This document shows positions 35,329 through 44,132 of a stretch of 64,000 bases of DNA, in pieces. Position 1 is the stretch's first letter. The number at the start of each line of letters is the position of its first letter. The stretch covers positions 887,501-951,500 of the forward strand of contig NZ_JAEACT010000002.1 of assembly GCF_021432385.1 (NCBI RefSeq), given 5' to 3'. The notes beneath the pieces were generated by a model that saw only the letters and a list, made by a program, of their open reading frames with translations, did not search any database and was not told the DNA's origin. Source of the stretch: Clostridium hydrogenum. Lineage in GTDB: Bacteria > Bacillota > Clostridia > Clostridiales > Clostridiaceae. Both the position numbers and the translations under genes were made by a program.

Positions 35329-35778
35329 ATGCTAGAAAGAACATTGGTTTTGATTAAACCTGATGGAATCAAGAGAAAAATAATGGGAGAAATTATAAGT
35401 TTCTATGAAAAAAAAGAACTTGATATAATTGAATTAAAGCTTGTTCAGTGTAGTGAAGAACTTGCGGAGGCACATTATGAGGAACATAGGGGAAAGCCGT
35501 TTTTTAAGGAGTTAATAGATTATATTACAAGTGGAAAGTTATGCGCAATGATTATTCAAGGTGAAGATGCAATTGATATTGTAAGAAAGATAAATGGCAA
35601 TAAAGACCCACGATTGGCAGAATTAGGAAGTATAAGAGGAATTTATGCAGATAATAGAACAATGAACTTAGTACATGCTTCTGATAGTTTTGAACATGCG
35701 GAAAGAGAAATAAAACTATGGTTTCCAGAAAGTGCAGATAAGTTTGCTTTTAAGGAAAATATTTCTCTTAATGTATAG
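35329..35778 (+). CDS. ndk: Nucleoside diphosphate kinase
   Basis: Moves the gamma-phosphate between nucleoside triphosphates and diphosphates. 149 aa, the normal length. ERTLVLIKPDG at the N-terminus, the phosphohistidine loop NLVHASDS, and the KpnI-loop region GKPFFKELIDYI. ATG 35329 is chosen; an in-frame GTG at 35320 overlaps the ribosome binding site AAAGGGG. Monocistronic, followed by a strong hairpin. Confidence 0.96.
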   Translation: MLERTLVLIKPDGIKRKIMGEIISFYEKKELDIIELKLVQCSEELAEAHYEEHRGKPFFKELIDYITSGKLCAMIIQGEDAIDIVRKINGNKDPRLAELGSIRGIYADNRTMNLVHASDSFEHAEREIKLWFPESADKFAFKENISLNV

Positions 35779-35797
35779 ATGTATTGCTTAGAAAATC

Positions 35798-35867
35798 GAA
35801 ATTACAAATGCCAAGTGTATCCTTACAAATTATAATTTAGCAGGATACATTTGGCATTTGTAATTTC
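35798..35867. repeat. Palindrome after ndk (terminator-like), intact copy of 'aaatgccaag' repeat
   Basis: Left arm gaaattacaaatgccaag...gtatcc (35798-35822), right arm ggatacatttggcatttg...taatttc (35843-35867). Almost perfect 25-bp arms. A second, split copy lies at 36006-36040 and 36307-36342. Confidence 0.85.
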
Positions 35868-36046
35868 TATATTTTAAATTGCCTATCTATAATTATAAGT
35901 TATTACGTATAAAAATTTGTAGATGGCTCGCAAACAATTGTATTTTTCAGTGAAACATGCTAATATATTAAGTAGTGTATATATAGTGAAACTACTTCCA
36001 AACTAGAAATTGTAAATGCCAAGTTTATCCTTGTAACAATATTTTT

Positions 36047-36300
36047 TCAATTCACAGTTCACGATGCACAATTCACAATTCAGGATGATTTTCTGCTGAA
36101 GCAGAAAATCTTAAAAATAATAAGTTATAAGATTTTTCGTAGTGTTAAAGATAAACCATGTGAAACTTCAAAATTAATTTGTATCAAAATGTCGTCTTTT
36201 GGACATTATGATGCAAATTGATTTTGGTAGTTGAACTGATTTATCTATAACGGAGAAAAATCACCCTTCATTGTGCATTGTGAACTGTGAATTGTGAATT
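36047..36300. repeat. Palindromic element with period-7 ends, copy 2 ('attcaca' type)
   Basis: Left end 7-mers attcaca/gttcacg/atgcaca/attcaca, then ttcaggatgattttctg. Right end is the inverse, gaaaaatcacccttcattg then tgcattg/tgaactg/tgaattg-type repeats. Hairpin ttctgctgaagcagaa inside. Another 100-bp repeat (36149-36250) sits in its middle. Confidence 0.85.
36149..36250. repeat. 100-bp 'gataaacca' palindrome, copy A (nested)
   Basis: Outer arms agataaacca... and ...ctgatttatctataa; inner hairpin caaaatgtcgtctttt/ggacattatg. It lies inside the period-7 element 36047-36300. Related copies: 43981, 51759, 54822; deletion form 39261. Confidence 0.85.
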
Positions 36301-36387
36301 AAAAAAATTGTTATAAGGATACATTTGAAATTATCAATTTAGATTTTTGAAGTGGTATATCTATAGTAATCAGTAGGAGGGGTCGAT

Positions 36388-37677
36388 TTGAAAAAAGTTA
36401 GAATAGGTATTTTAGGTTTGGGCAATGTTGGAAGAGGAGTTTGGAAGATCTTAAATACCAATAAAGATGAAATAAGAAAAAGATCGGGATATGATATTGA
36501 GGTAGCAAAAATTTTGGTAAGAGATGTTAATAAAAATAGAGGTATCGATGTTCCAAAAGAGCTTCTTACGGATAATGCAGATGAAATACTAGATGATGCC
36601 ACTATTGAAGTAGTAATAGAAATTATAGGTGGAATAAATCCAGCTAAGGAATACATATTAAAAGCAATGAAAAATAAAAAGCATGTAGTTACAGCAAATA
36701 AAATGCTCCTTGCAACAGAAGGCGATGAATTATTTCAAACAGCGGAAAAAGAAGGCGTTATGTTTTATTATGAAGCAAGTGTTGCAGGTGGAATACCAAT
36801 AATACATGCAATAAATGAGAGTTTAACTGCAAATAAAATAGAGCAAGTAATAGGAATAATAAATGGTACAACAAATTATATATTAACAAAAATGACCTTC
36901 GAAAATATGACTTTTGAAGCTGCATTAAAGGAAGCTCAAGAAAAAGGTTTTGCAGAGGCAGATCCTACTTCGGATATTGAAGCTTATGATGCTATGTATA
37001 AACTTGCAATATTAACTTCTCTTGCTTTTGGAACAAAGGTTAATGTAAAGGACATATATAGAGAAGGTATAACAAAAATAAAACCTATTGATATTGAATA
37101 TGCAAGAGAGTTTGGATATGTTATAAAATTAATTGCAATGGTGAAGGAAAGAGAAGGAGAGCTTGAAATGAGGGTTCATCCTACAATGATACCTGAGAGG
37201 CATCCACTAGCAAATGTAAATAATTCATTTAATGGTATATACATAAGTGGAAATGCAGTTGGGGATATAATGCTTTACGGAAGAGGAGCAGGAGATCTTC
37301 CAACTGGAAGTGCCGTAGTTTCAGATGTAATATCTATATTAAGAGGAAGTGCAGATGTTTCAGCAATAAGTGTTGTTAAAAATAATTTTTGGAATAGAAA
37401 ACCTAGTCCTATGGAAAATACTAGAAGCGAATATTATATAAGAATTTCAGTTAAAGATTTACCAGGCGTGCTTGGTGAAATTTCAACAATTTTTGGTGAA
37501 GAGGGAGTAAGCATATTATCTGTTATGCAGAAAGGTAAAAGAGAAGATTATACATCTGTAGTATATTTTACACATACAACCCTTGAAGGAAATATAAATA
37601 GAGCAATTGAGAAAATTAATAAGTCCGGAAATGTTAAACAAATTGACAACATAATAAGAATAGAAAATATACAATAA
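36388..37677 (+). CDS. hom: Homoserine dehydrogenase
   Basis: Reduces aspartate semialdehyde to homoserine in threonine/methionine synthesis. 429 aa, the three-domain form. N-terminal NAD(P) fold GILGLGNVGRGVW; catalytic region VTANKMLLA and GIINGTTNYILTKM (residues ~150-165); C-terminal ACT domain (~350-429) with LPGVLGEIS, suggesting feedback control by threonine. The start is TTG 36388, preceded by AGGAGGGG. Operon with thrC (15-bp gap). Confidence 0.95.
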   Translation: MKKVRIGILGLGNVGRGVWKILNTNKDEIRKRSGYDIEVAKILVRDVNKNRGIDVPKELLTDNADEILDDATIEVVIEIIGGINPAKEYILKAMKNKKHVVTANKMLLATEGDELFQTAEKEGVMFYYEASVAGGIPIIHAINESLTANKIEQVIGIINGTTNYILTKMTFENMTFEAALKEAQEKGFAEADPTSDIEAYDAMYKLAILTSLAFGTKVNVKDIYREGITKIKPIDIEYAREFGYVIKLIAMVKEREGELEMRVHPTMIPERHPLANVNNSFNGIYISGNAVGDIMLYGRGAGDLPTGSAVVSDVISILRGSADVSAISVVKNNFWNRKPSPMENTRSEYYIRISVKDLPGVLGEISTIFGEEGVSILSVMQKGKREDYTSVVYFTHTTLEGNINRAIEKINKSGNVKQIDNIIRIENIQ

Positions 37678-37692
37678 TCTGGAGGGATAAAA

Positions 37693-39183
37693 GTGGAAGA
37701 TATTTATTACAGCAGTACAAGAAATGATAAAAACAAGGTACTTTCCTCTGAAGCAATTTTAAAAGGAATTTCAGAGGAGGGTGGACTATTTGTACCTAAT
37801 GAAATTCCAAAGTTAAATTGTACTATTGAGGAACTTATAAAATTAGATTATAAGGAAACAGCATATGCTGTTATGAGCCGATTTTTTACTGATTTTACTG
37901 AGGACGAACTTAAAAATTGTATAGAAAAAGCTTATGATAATAAATTTGACACTGAAAAGATAGCACCACTTAAAAAAGCTGGAGATGCATATTTTCTTGA
38001 GTTATATCATGGACCAACATTAGCCTTTAAGGATATGGCATTATCAATTTTGCCATATTTATTAAAAACCTCAGCTAAAAAGCAGGGTATTGAAGATAAA
38101 ATAGTAATTTTAACAGCCACTTCTGGTGATACAGGAAAGGCTGCACTAGAGGGTTTTGCAGAAGTAGAAGGCACTGAAATAATTGTATTTTTTCCAGAAG
38201 ACGGAGTAAGTGCAGTTCAAAAGTTGCAAATGGTAACTCAAAAAGGAAAAAACACTCATGTTGTGGGCATAAATGGAAATTTTGATGATGCTCAGAGTGC
38301 AGTTAAAAAGATGTTTACGGACACTTCTTTTATTGAGGAGCTTAAAGAAAAGGGATATAGGTTTTCTTCTGCAAACTCAATTAATATAGGAAGACTTGTT
38401 CCTCAAATTGTATATTACTTTTATGCTTATAGTTCTTTATGCAGAAATAAAGATATAAAAGTTGGTGAAAAAATAAATCTTGTTGTTCCAACAGGAAATT
38501 TTGGGAATATTTTAGCAGCATATTTTGCGAAGCTTATGGGACTTCCAGTAAATAAATTAATTTGTGCTTCAAATGATAATAAAGTTCTCTTTGATTTCTT
38601 TAGCACAGGTGTATATAATAAGAATAGAGAGTTTATGACTACAATATCTCCGTCAATGGATATACTTATATCAAGCAATCTTGAAAGATTGATATATCTT
38701 ATATGTGATAGAAATTCAAAAAAAGTATCAGAACTTATGAAAGAACTTTCAGCAAGTGGAAAATATGAAATAACAAGCAATATGAAAGATAAACTTCAGG
38801 ATTTTAGGGGTGGATATGCAACTGAGGGTGATACTAAAAAGGCAATAAGAAAAATGTATAGTGAGAATGATTATTTACTTGATACACATACTGCTGTTGC
38901 ATATAGTGTATATGAAGCTTATAAGAAAGAAACTTCAGATAACACAAAAACAGTAATAGCTTCAACGGCTAGCCCATATAAATTTACTAATGCAGTAATG
39001 ACAGCAATTGATGATGAATATTCAAAATATGATAGTTTTGAGCTAATGGAAAAGGTAAGTACAATTATGCATTCAGATATTCCTGAAAGCATAAAAGATA
39101 TAAATAAAAGAGAAGTAATTCACAAAGATACTTGTGAAAAAGATGAAATGAAAAGTATTGTTGAAAGATTTTTAGGTATATAA
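37693..39183 (+). CDS. thrC: Threonine synthase
   Basis: PLP enzyme converting phosphohomoserine to threonine. 496 aa, the longer yeast/enterobacterial-type form. The PLP lysine lies in GPTLAFKDMAL (~115). The phosphate-binding glycine loop TATSGDTGKAAL follows. GTG start 37693 after TGGAGGG. Downstream of hom; the homoserine kinase gene is not in this window. Confidence 0.95.
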   Translation: MEDIYYSSTRNDKNKVLSSEAILKGISEEGGLFVPNEIPKLNCTIEELIKLDYKETAYAVMSRFFTDFTEDELKNCIEKAYDNKFDTEKIAPLKKAGDAYFLELYHGPTLAFKDMALSILPYLLKTSAKKQGIEDKIVILTATSGDTGKAALEGFAEVEGTEIIVFFPEDGVSAVQKLQMVTQKGKNTHVVGINGNFDDAQSAVKKMFTDTSFIEELKEKGYRFSSANSINIGRLVPQIVYYFYAYSSLCRNKDIKVGEKINLVVPTGNFGNILAAYFAKLMGLPVNKLICASNDNKVLFDFFSTGVYNKNREFMTTISPSMDILISSNLERLIYLICDRNSKKVSELMKELSASGKYEITSNMKDKLQDFRGGYATEGDTKKAIRKMYSENDYLLDTHTAVAYSVYEAYKKETSDNTKTVIASTASPYKFTNAVMTAIDDEYSKYDSFELMEKVSTIMHSDIPESIKDINKREVIHKDTCEKDEMKSIVERFLGI

Positions 39184-39260
39184 ACTTTTCATAATCTATT
39201 AAAGTGACTTTGTTAAAGTGCACTGAATTTTTAAATTTCGGTGTACTCTTAAATATTATA

Positions 39261-39294
39261 GATAAATCAGTTCAACTATTGAAACTGGTTTATC
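39261..39294. repeat. Short deletion derivative of the 'gataaacca' palindrome
   Basis: gataaatcagttcaacta (39261-39278) is joined directly to ttgaaactggtttatc (39279-39294). These are the two outer arms of the 100-bp family with the middle missing. Confidence 0.6.
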
Positions 39295-39299
39295 TTTAT

Positions 39300-39394
39300 A
39301 CAGAGTAGGTATTATGCGTAAAGTGTTAGAGGATGGGAAGTTGCTTCTAAACGAAAAGCTATTTTAGCTTGCGGTATAATATCGCTTCCGCTGT
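39300..39394 (+). promoter_or_regulatory. THF (tetrahydrofolate) riboswitch
   Basis: P1 acag/ctgt, then agagtaggtattatgcgt, aaagtgt, gatgggaagttg, acgaaaagc, gcggtataatatc and cttccgctgt. This follows the THF aptamer pattern block by block (cf. gagtagatgattcgcg ... gcggtgaatcattgcatccgctc). It lies 80 bases before a folate ECF S component. A bulged hairpin (aagat...atctt, 39402-39429) lies between aptamer and start and may be the expression platform. Confidence 0.88.
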
Positions 39395-39473
39395 TGTGTT
39401 TAAGATGGTATGTGAGGAACACCTATCTTTAATATAACAGATGAGATTAATAAATATTAGAGGTGATGTTCAT

Positions 39474-40253
39474 ATGAAAGAAAAATTGGGTACTAAGCTC
39501 TTAGTAACCACGAGTCTATTTATAGCTATTTCTATAGTTATCCATTCATTAAATGTTATAATTCCAGTAGGTGGAGCACCTTCTTTGAGGATAAGCTTCG
39601 ATGGAATTTTCAGTAAACTTCCAGGTATAATTTTTGGACCATTTGTTGGTGTTTTAGTAGGACCTATTGTTGATTTGCTATCTTACATGATAAGACCAGA
39701 GGGTGGGTATATACCATTACTCACTTTAACAGCAGCAATAAGTACAGCACTTCCAGCAATTCTTTGGAAATATTCAAAGAAAATTGATTATAGCAAAATT
39801 AGAAATAAGTATATTGCAGTTGTAAGCTTTATTGGAGTTTTGGGGTTAGTTAACAGTGCAATCATAAATTTAATGCCAAAAACATTTTTCCTAGCTAAAC
39901 TGTTATCTGTAGGAAAATACACGCAGTATTTGGGTATTGGACTTGTTATAATAGCTGCTTTAGGATTTATATTTATGATTTTAGGAAAGCTATTTAAAAA
40001 TAAGTTTAAAAATGAAGAATTATATGAAAACTTTTTTAGATTATCTATAGTGGTAGTTATTACTGGAATTTTAGTTTCTACAATAGATACCTTCATTTTA
40101 AAAAGTTATATTCCTGGACTAGATAAAGCACCATTTATGGTTTTATGGATACCTAGAATTGTAAAGGAAATATTACTTGCTCCAGTGGAGGCATATTTTA
40201 TGTCTGTATTGCTTTATATTTATAATAAAGTAGTAATTAAAAAAATGGCGTAA
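39474..40253 (+). CDS. folT: Folate ECF transporter S component
   Basis: 259 aa from ATG 39474 (AGAGGTGATG upstream); an upstream in-frame ATG at 39441 is unlikely. Six transmembrane helices. Start region KLLVTTSLFIAISIVIHSL, then GGAPSLRISFDGIFSKLPGIIFGPFVG, as in FolT proteins, and a C-terminal APFMVLWIPRIVKEI. It binds folate and works with a shared EcfA/A'/T module, which is not in this window. THF riboswitch upstream supports the substrate. Terminator at 40270. Confidence 0.9.
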   Translation: MKEKLGTKLLVTTSLFIAISIVIHSLNVIIPVGGAPSLRISFDGIFSKLPGIIFGPFVGVLVGPIVDLLSYMIRPEGGYIPLLTLTAAISTALPAILWKYSKKIDYSKIRNKYIAVVSFIGVLGLVNSAIINLMPKTFFLAKLLSVGKYTQYLGIGLVIIAALGFIFMILGKLFKNKFKNEELYENFFRLSIVVVITGILVSTIDTFILKSYIPGLDKAPFMVLWIPRIVKEILLAPVEAYFMSVLLYIYNKVVIKKMA

Positions 40254-40269
40254 TATATTTATAAAATGG

Positions 40270-40310
40270 CTTGCTGCATTAATAATTTTTTAATGCAGCA
40301 AGTCTTTTTA
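40270..40310 (+). terminator. Rho-independent terminator after folT
   Basis: cttgctgcatta (40270-40281) pairs with taatgcagcaag (40291-40302), then tctttttatttt. Confidence 0.88.
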
Positions 40311-40415
40311 TTTTATAAATTTAATGGTCATATTCAGGTCATATTGCTGTGATAAATTAATATTGTACTTAAAAGTAATTTATAAACTAGCATATGAAAA
40401 TAGGAGGTAAGTTTT

Positions 40416-41498
40416 ATGAAGTTAGCATGGAAAGAAATTAGTTATAGTAAAAAGAAATACGCATTAATAGAAATGATTCTTGTAATGATGATATTTATGG
40501 TGATATTTTTATCAGGACTTGCAAATGGTTTAGCAAGGGCAGTTAGTGCTGGAATTGAAAATGCAGATGCACTTAATTATGTCATAAGTTCTGATTCTGA
40601 AAATTTAATTAACGTATCTAGCCTTGACCAAGACTTGCTAAAAAAAGTGAAGAATAGTACAAGTAGCAAGGTTACAACTCTTGATATTCAGCGAATGGAC
40701 TTGAATAAAAAGGGAGATACAAAAAAACTCGATGTTACTTATTTTGCAATTAATCCAGATGAGTTTTTAAATCCAAATGTAATAGAAGGAAAAAAACTTT
40801 CAGATAAAATTAATTCAATTGTCCTTGATGATTCTTTTAAGGATTCAGGAATTAAAATTGGAGATATAGTTAAAGATTCATCAACAGACATAGAATTAAC
40901 TGTAGTTGGATTTTCAAAGGATGAAATGTACGGACACTCACCTATAGGTTTTATAAGCACAGCTACTTATACAGAACTTCGAAAGTCAGTGAATCCAATG
41001 TACCAAGTTAAATATCATGCAATTGCAGTTCAAGGTAATGATGTAAATAAAATCAAATTAAATGGAGTTAAAGTAGTGGATAAAGCCACAATTGTAGAAA
41101 ACATTCCGGGATATAAAGCAGAACAAATGACTATTAAAATGATTTTATGGGTTTTAGTTTTTGTTTCAGCAGTGATACTAGGTATATTTTTTTATATCAT
41201 TACTCTTCAAAAACATAAAGAGTTTGGAGTTACAAAAGCAATTGGTATGAATATGCTAGAAATTGCAATAACAGAAATATCACAGGTATTAATTCTTGCA
41301 TGTTCTGGAGTAGTAATTGGAAATGTATTGGCTTTTGGAATGGCAGAGGTACTTCCAAGGAGTATGCCGTTTTATTTAAAAGCATCAGATGCAGCAATGG
41401 TATCACTGGCATTTATATTAATATCAATAGTTTTCAGTTTAGTATCAATTAGAGAGATTGCAAAGGTTGATCCTATTACAATAATTGGAGGGAATTAA
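40416..41498 (+). CDS. ABC transporter permease (MacB/FtsX type)
   Basis: 360 aa. One N-terminal helix (~15-37), a large extracytoplasmic MacB-like domain (~45-230), then three C-terminal helices (~240-350), the classical FtsX topology. KEFGVTKAIGMN matches the cytosolic coupling segment of the family. ATG 40416 after GGAGGTAAG. First gene of a four-gene module with its ATPase, response regulator and kinase. Such exporters act in antimicrobial or lipid/lipoprotein stress; substrate unknown. Confidence 0.85.
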   Translation: MKLAWKEISYSKKKYALIEMILVMMIFMVIFLSGLANGLARAVSAGIENADALNYVISSDSENLINVSSLDQDLLKKVKNSTSSKVTTLDIQRMDLNKKGDTKKLDVTYFAINPDEFLNPNVIEGKKLSDKINSIVLDDSFKDSGIKIGDIVKDSSTDIELTVVGFSKDEMYGHSPIGFISTATYTELRKSVNPMYQVKYHAIAVQGNDVNKIKLNGVKVVDKATIVENIPGYKAEQMTIKMILWVLVFVSAVILGIFFYIITLQKHKEFGVTKAIGMNMLEIAITEISQVLILACSGVVIGNVLAFGMAEVLPRSMPFYLKASDAAMVSLAFILISIVFSLVSIREIAKVDPITIIGGN

Positions 41499-41499
41499 A

Positions 41500-42186
41500 A
41501 TGAGCGAATATGCTATGGAATTAAAAAATATTTCAAAATCATATAAAGACGGTAGTGGAACAAATCTTATTTTGGATGATATATCTCTTAAAATTAGAAA
41601 AAAGGAATTTGTAGCAGTAGTAGGTCCTTCAGGTTCTGGAAAAAGTACGTTACTTGGTATATCGGGAATGTTACTTTCAAAAGATAAAGGTGATATAATT
41701 ATAGATGATATAAATATGTCAAATAAAAAGCAAAAAGAATGGACAAGAATAAGAAGAGAACATGTAGGGTTCATTTTTCAGAACCATCAACTTCTTCCAT
41801 ACCTTACGGCTGAGGAGCAGCTAAAGCTTATGGCAAATATGGACTCCTCAAAAACCAAGCTGGATAAAGATAAAGTTGTTAATGAATTTCTTAAAGAACT
41901 TGGAATAGATGATTGTCGAAAGAAATATCCTAAACAAATGTCTGGAGGCCAAAAGCAGCGTGTTGCAATTGCAAGAGCATTTATGAATCAGCCTGATATT
42001 ATTTTGGCAGATGAGCCAACAGCTAGTTTAGATGGAGCTAGGGGGCGACAAATAGCTGAGATGATAAAAGAGCAGGTTAAAAAGAAAAATACAGCAGCTA
42101 TAATGGTAACTCATGATGAAAGGATATTGGATCTTGTAGACAGTATATACCGCTTAGAAAATGGGAAACTAATAAAGAAAAATTGA
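41500..42186 (+). CDS. ABC transporter ATPase (MacB/LolD type)
   Basis: 228 aa from ATG 41500, one base after the permease stop; an in-frame TTG at 41485 is rejected. Walker A GPSGSGKST, signature MSGGQKQRVAIARAF, Walker B IILADEPTASLD, H-loop TVTHDE-like MVTHDE. Partner of the preceding FtsX permease; forms a mechanotransmission-type exporter. Confidence 0.92.
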   Translation: MSEYAMELKNISKSYKDGSGTNLILDDISLKIRKKEFVAVVGPSGSGKSTLLGISGMLLSKDKGDIIIDDINMSNKKQKEWTRIRREHVGFIFQNHQLLPYLTAEEQLKLMANMDSSKTKLDKDKVVNEFLKELGIDDCRKKYPKQMSGGQKQRVAIARAFMNQPDIILADEPTASLDGARGRQIAEMIKEQVKKKNTAAIMVTHDERILDLVDSIYRLENGKLIKKN

Positions 42187-42202
42187 AGGCAGTGATATAA
42201 GG

Positions 42203-42871
42203 ATGTTTACAATATTAATTGTTGAAGATAATGAAGTGTTGAATAAAATGATGTGTGCAAAGTTAAGGCAGGAACATTTTCAAACAATTTCTGCCTTTGA
42301 TGGTGAAGAAGCATTGACGGTAATGGATAAAGAACATATAGATTTAGTAATTTGTGATATTATGATGCCAAATATGGATGGTTATGAGCTTACAAAAGAA
42401 TTAAGGATATACTATAAAACCATGCCAATTCTTATGGTAACGGCAAAAGGGCAAATGGAAGACTTAGAAAAGGGCTTTAAAGTTGGAACAGATGATTATA
42501 TGATAAAGCCTATTAATATGAAGGAAATGGTATTAAGGGTTAATGCACTTCTTCGCCGGGCAGAGCTTGTTAATAAAAAAAGGCTAGTTATTGGGAACGT
42601 ACTACTTGATTATGATGCACTAACTGTTAAAATTGGAGAAGAAAATTTAGATTTGCCACCAAAGGAATTCTATCTTCTATTTAAGCTTCTTAGCAATCCC
42701 AATAAAATATTTACTCGAATAGAATTGATGGATGAAATCTGGGGTATGGATTCTGAGGCGGATGACAGAACTATAGATTCACATATAAAAAAAATAAGAC
42801 GCAAATTTGAGAACTATTCTGATTTTAAAATTGTAACTATAAGGGGAGTAGGATATAAAGCAAACTGCTAG
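42203..42871 (+). CDS. OmpR-family response regulator
   Basis: 222 aa. Receiver domain with phospho-acceptor Asp52 (VICDIMMPNMDG), TAKGQ and the conserved Lys in MIKP. C-terminal winged helix (~125-222) with EFYLLFKLL, GMDSEADDRTIDSHIKKIRRK and TIRGVGYKA. Placed 16 bases after the ABC ATPase and 21 before the kinase. Probably controls the linked transporter. Confidence 0.93.
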   Translation: MFTILIVEDNEVLNKMMCAKLRQEHFQTISAFDGEEALTVMDKEHIDLVICDIMMPNMDGYELTKELRIYYKTMPILMVTAKGQMEDLEKGFKVGTDDYMIKPINMKEMVLRVNALLRRAELVNKKRLVIGNVLLDYDALTVKIGEENLDLPPKEFYLLFKLLSNPNKIFTRIELMDEIWGMDSEADDRTIDSHIKKIRRKFENYSDFKIVTIRGVGYKANC

Positions 42872-42892
42872 AATCCAGGAGGAAGATAGAAT

Positions 42893-43975
42893 ATGCAAAA
42901 ACAAAATAAGAAAATAGAAGATAGAAAATTTAGAATGTCTTTAAGGATTTATTTTTCAATGATTTTTAGCATAATATTATGCATTGCTTGTATTTTTTCA
43001 TTTGCTTTTGTTTTTGCAGGAATGAGGCTATTTTATCATGGAGTGCTTACTATGCAGGTGCTGGTTATCATGGGATTTTTGATTTGCATAATTACTATGC
43101 TAGTTGGTAGTCTTTTGATGTGGCATGGCTCACTGCATCTTACAAAACCTATTAAAATAATTAGCCAGGCTGTAAAAAAAGTAGCTCAAGGTGATTTTAA
43201 AGTTCATATAGATAGAAACAAAAAATATCGTGGTAAATATGAATTTAGCAACGAAATAGATGAGTTAGCACTTGGATTTAATAAAATGACTGCTGAGTTA
43301 AATGGAATGGACTATATGAAAAAAGACTTTATCAGCAATGTAGCTCATGAAGTTCAAACGCCTCTTTCAGCCATTACTGGATTTACAGAAATATTACTTG
43401 AAGGGGGACTTACAATTGAAGAGCAAAGAGAGTATCTTTTACTTGTAAATAGTGAATCATTAAGACTATCACGCTTATGCGAAAATATGCTTCGTATGTC
43501 GAGAATTGATAATCAGACAATAGTTGTAAAAAAGGATATAGTCCGTGTGGATGAGCAACTTCGGAAGTCCATAATAATGATTTCTGAAAAATGGCCAGAT
43601 AAGATTAGAAATTATGAAATAGATTGTGGAAAGCTCACTATACAAAGTGATGCAGACCTTTTAATGCAGGTATGGTCAAATTTAATTGATAATGCCATTA
43701 AATACTCAGGTGAAAATAGTACAATATGGATTAGTGGCAAAATAGAAGAAAAATTTTTGAGTGTAACTATTAAGGATGAAGGCGATGGAATAAGCATAGA
43801 AAAACAATCTAAGATTTTTGAAAAATTTTATCAATGTGATGAATCTCATAAAAAAAGTGGAAATGGTCTTGGTCTTTCTATTGTAAAAAAAATTGTGGAA
43901 TTACTTGGTGGAAGTATTAGATGTACAAGTGAAGAAAATAAGGGAACAATTATGGAGGTGAGAATACCAGTATAG
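42893..43975 (+). CDS. Sensor histidine kinase
   Basis: 360 aa. Two N-terminal helices (~18-45 and ~53-77) with a very short external loop, so little room for an extracellular sensor. HAMP (~80-140), HisKA with His152 in VAHEVQTPLSAI, then HATPase with N box NLIDNAIKYS, G1 KDEGDGI and G2 GNGLGLSIVKK. The near absence of an outer domain resembles intramembrane-sensing kinases that read the state of their linked ABC transporter. AGGAGGAAG ribosome binding site. Confidence 0.93.
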   Translation: MQKQNKKIEDRKFRMSLRIYFSMIFSIILCIACIFSFAFVFAGMRLFYHGVLTMQVLVIMGFLICIITMLVGSLLMWHGSLHLTKPIKIISQAVKKVAQGDFKVHIDRNKKYRGKYEFSNEIDELALGFNKMTAELNGMDYMKKDFISNVAHEVQTPLSAITGFTEILLEGGLTIEEQREYLLLVNSESLRLSRLCENMLRMSRIDNQTIVVKKDIVRVDEQLRKSIIMISEKWPDKIRNYEIDCGKLTIQSDADLLMQVWSNLIDNAIKYSGENSTIWISGKIEEKFLSVTIKDEGDGISIEKQSKIFEKFYQCDESHKKSGNGLGLSIVKKIVELLGGSIRCTSEENKGTIMEVRIPV

Positions 43976-43980
43976 TTAAA

Positions 43981-44080
43981 GATATACCACCTTGAAACTT
44001 AAAATTTATTTGTACCAAAATGCCGGTTTCTTGGCATTTTGGTGCACATGAATTTTAATAGTTGAGCTGGTTTATCTATA
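43981..44080. repeat. 100-bp 'gataaacca' palindrome, copy B
   Basis: gatataccacc...ggtttatctata outer arms; inner hairpin ccaaaatgccggtttc/ttggcattttgg. Begins six bases after the kinase stop codon. Confidence 0.85.
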
Positions 44081-44087
44081 AAAAAGG

Positions 44088-44128
44088 CTGCATTAGTGAA
44101 TTTTAAAATTACTAATGCAGCTTTTTTT
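44088..44128. terminator. Bidirectional terminator between kinase and pncB
   Basis: gctgcattagt (44088-44098) pairs with actaatgcagc (44111-44121), with T/A tracts on both sides. It lies between convergent genes. Confidence 0.88.
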
Positions 44129-44132
44129 CATA

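Larger units (their letters stand above)
36006..36342. repeat. Split 'aaatgccaag' palindrome carrying inserted elements
   Basis: Left half gaaattgtaaatgccaag...tccttgtaacaat (36006-36040) and right half attgttataaggatacattt... (36307-36342) are the two arms of the repeat seen intact at 35798. They are separated by ~265 bp that contains another palindromic element. Confidence 0.75.

Noticed and set aside
36256..36387. T-box leader upstream of hom
   Set aside because: No T-box sequence (tgggtggtaccgcg-like) or specifier stem is present; the region is repeat DNA.
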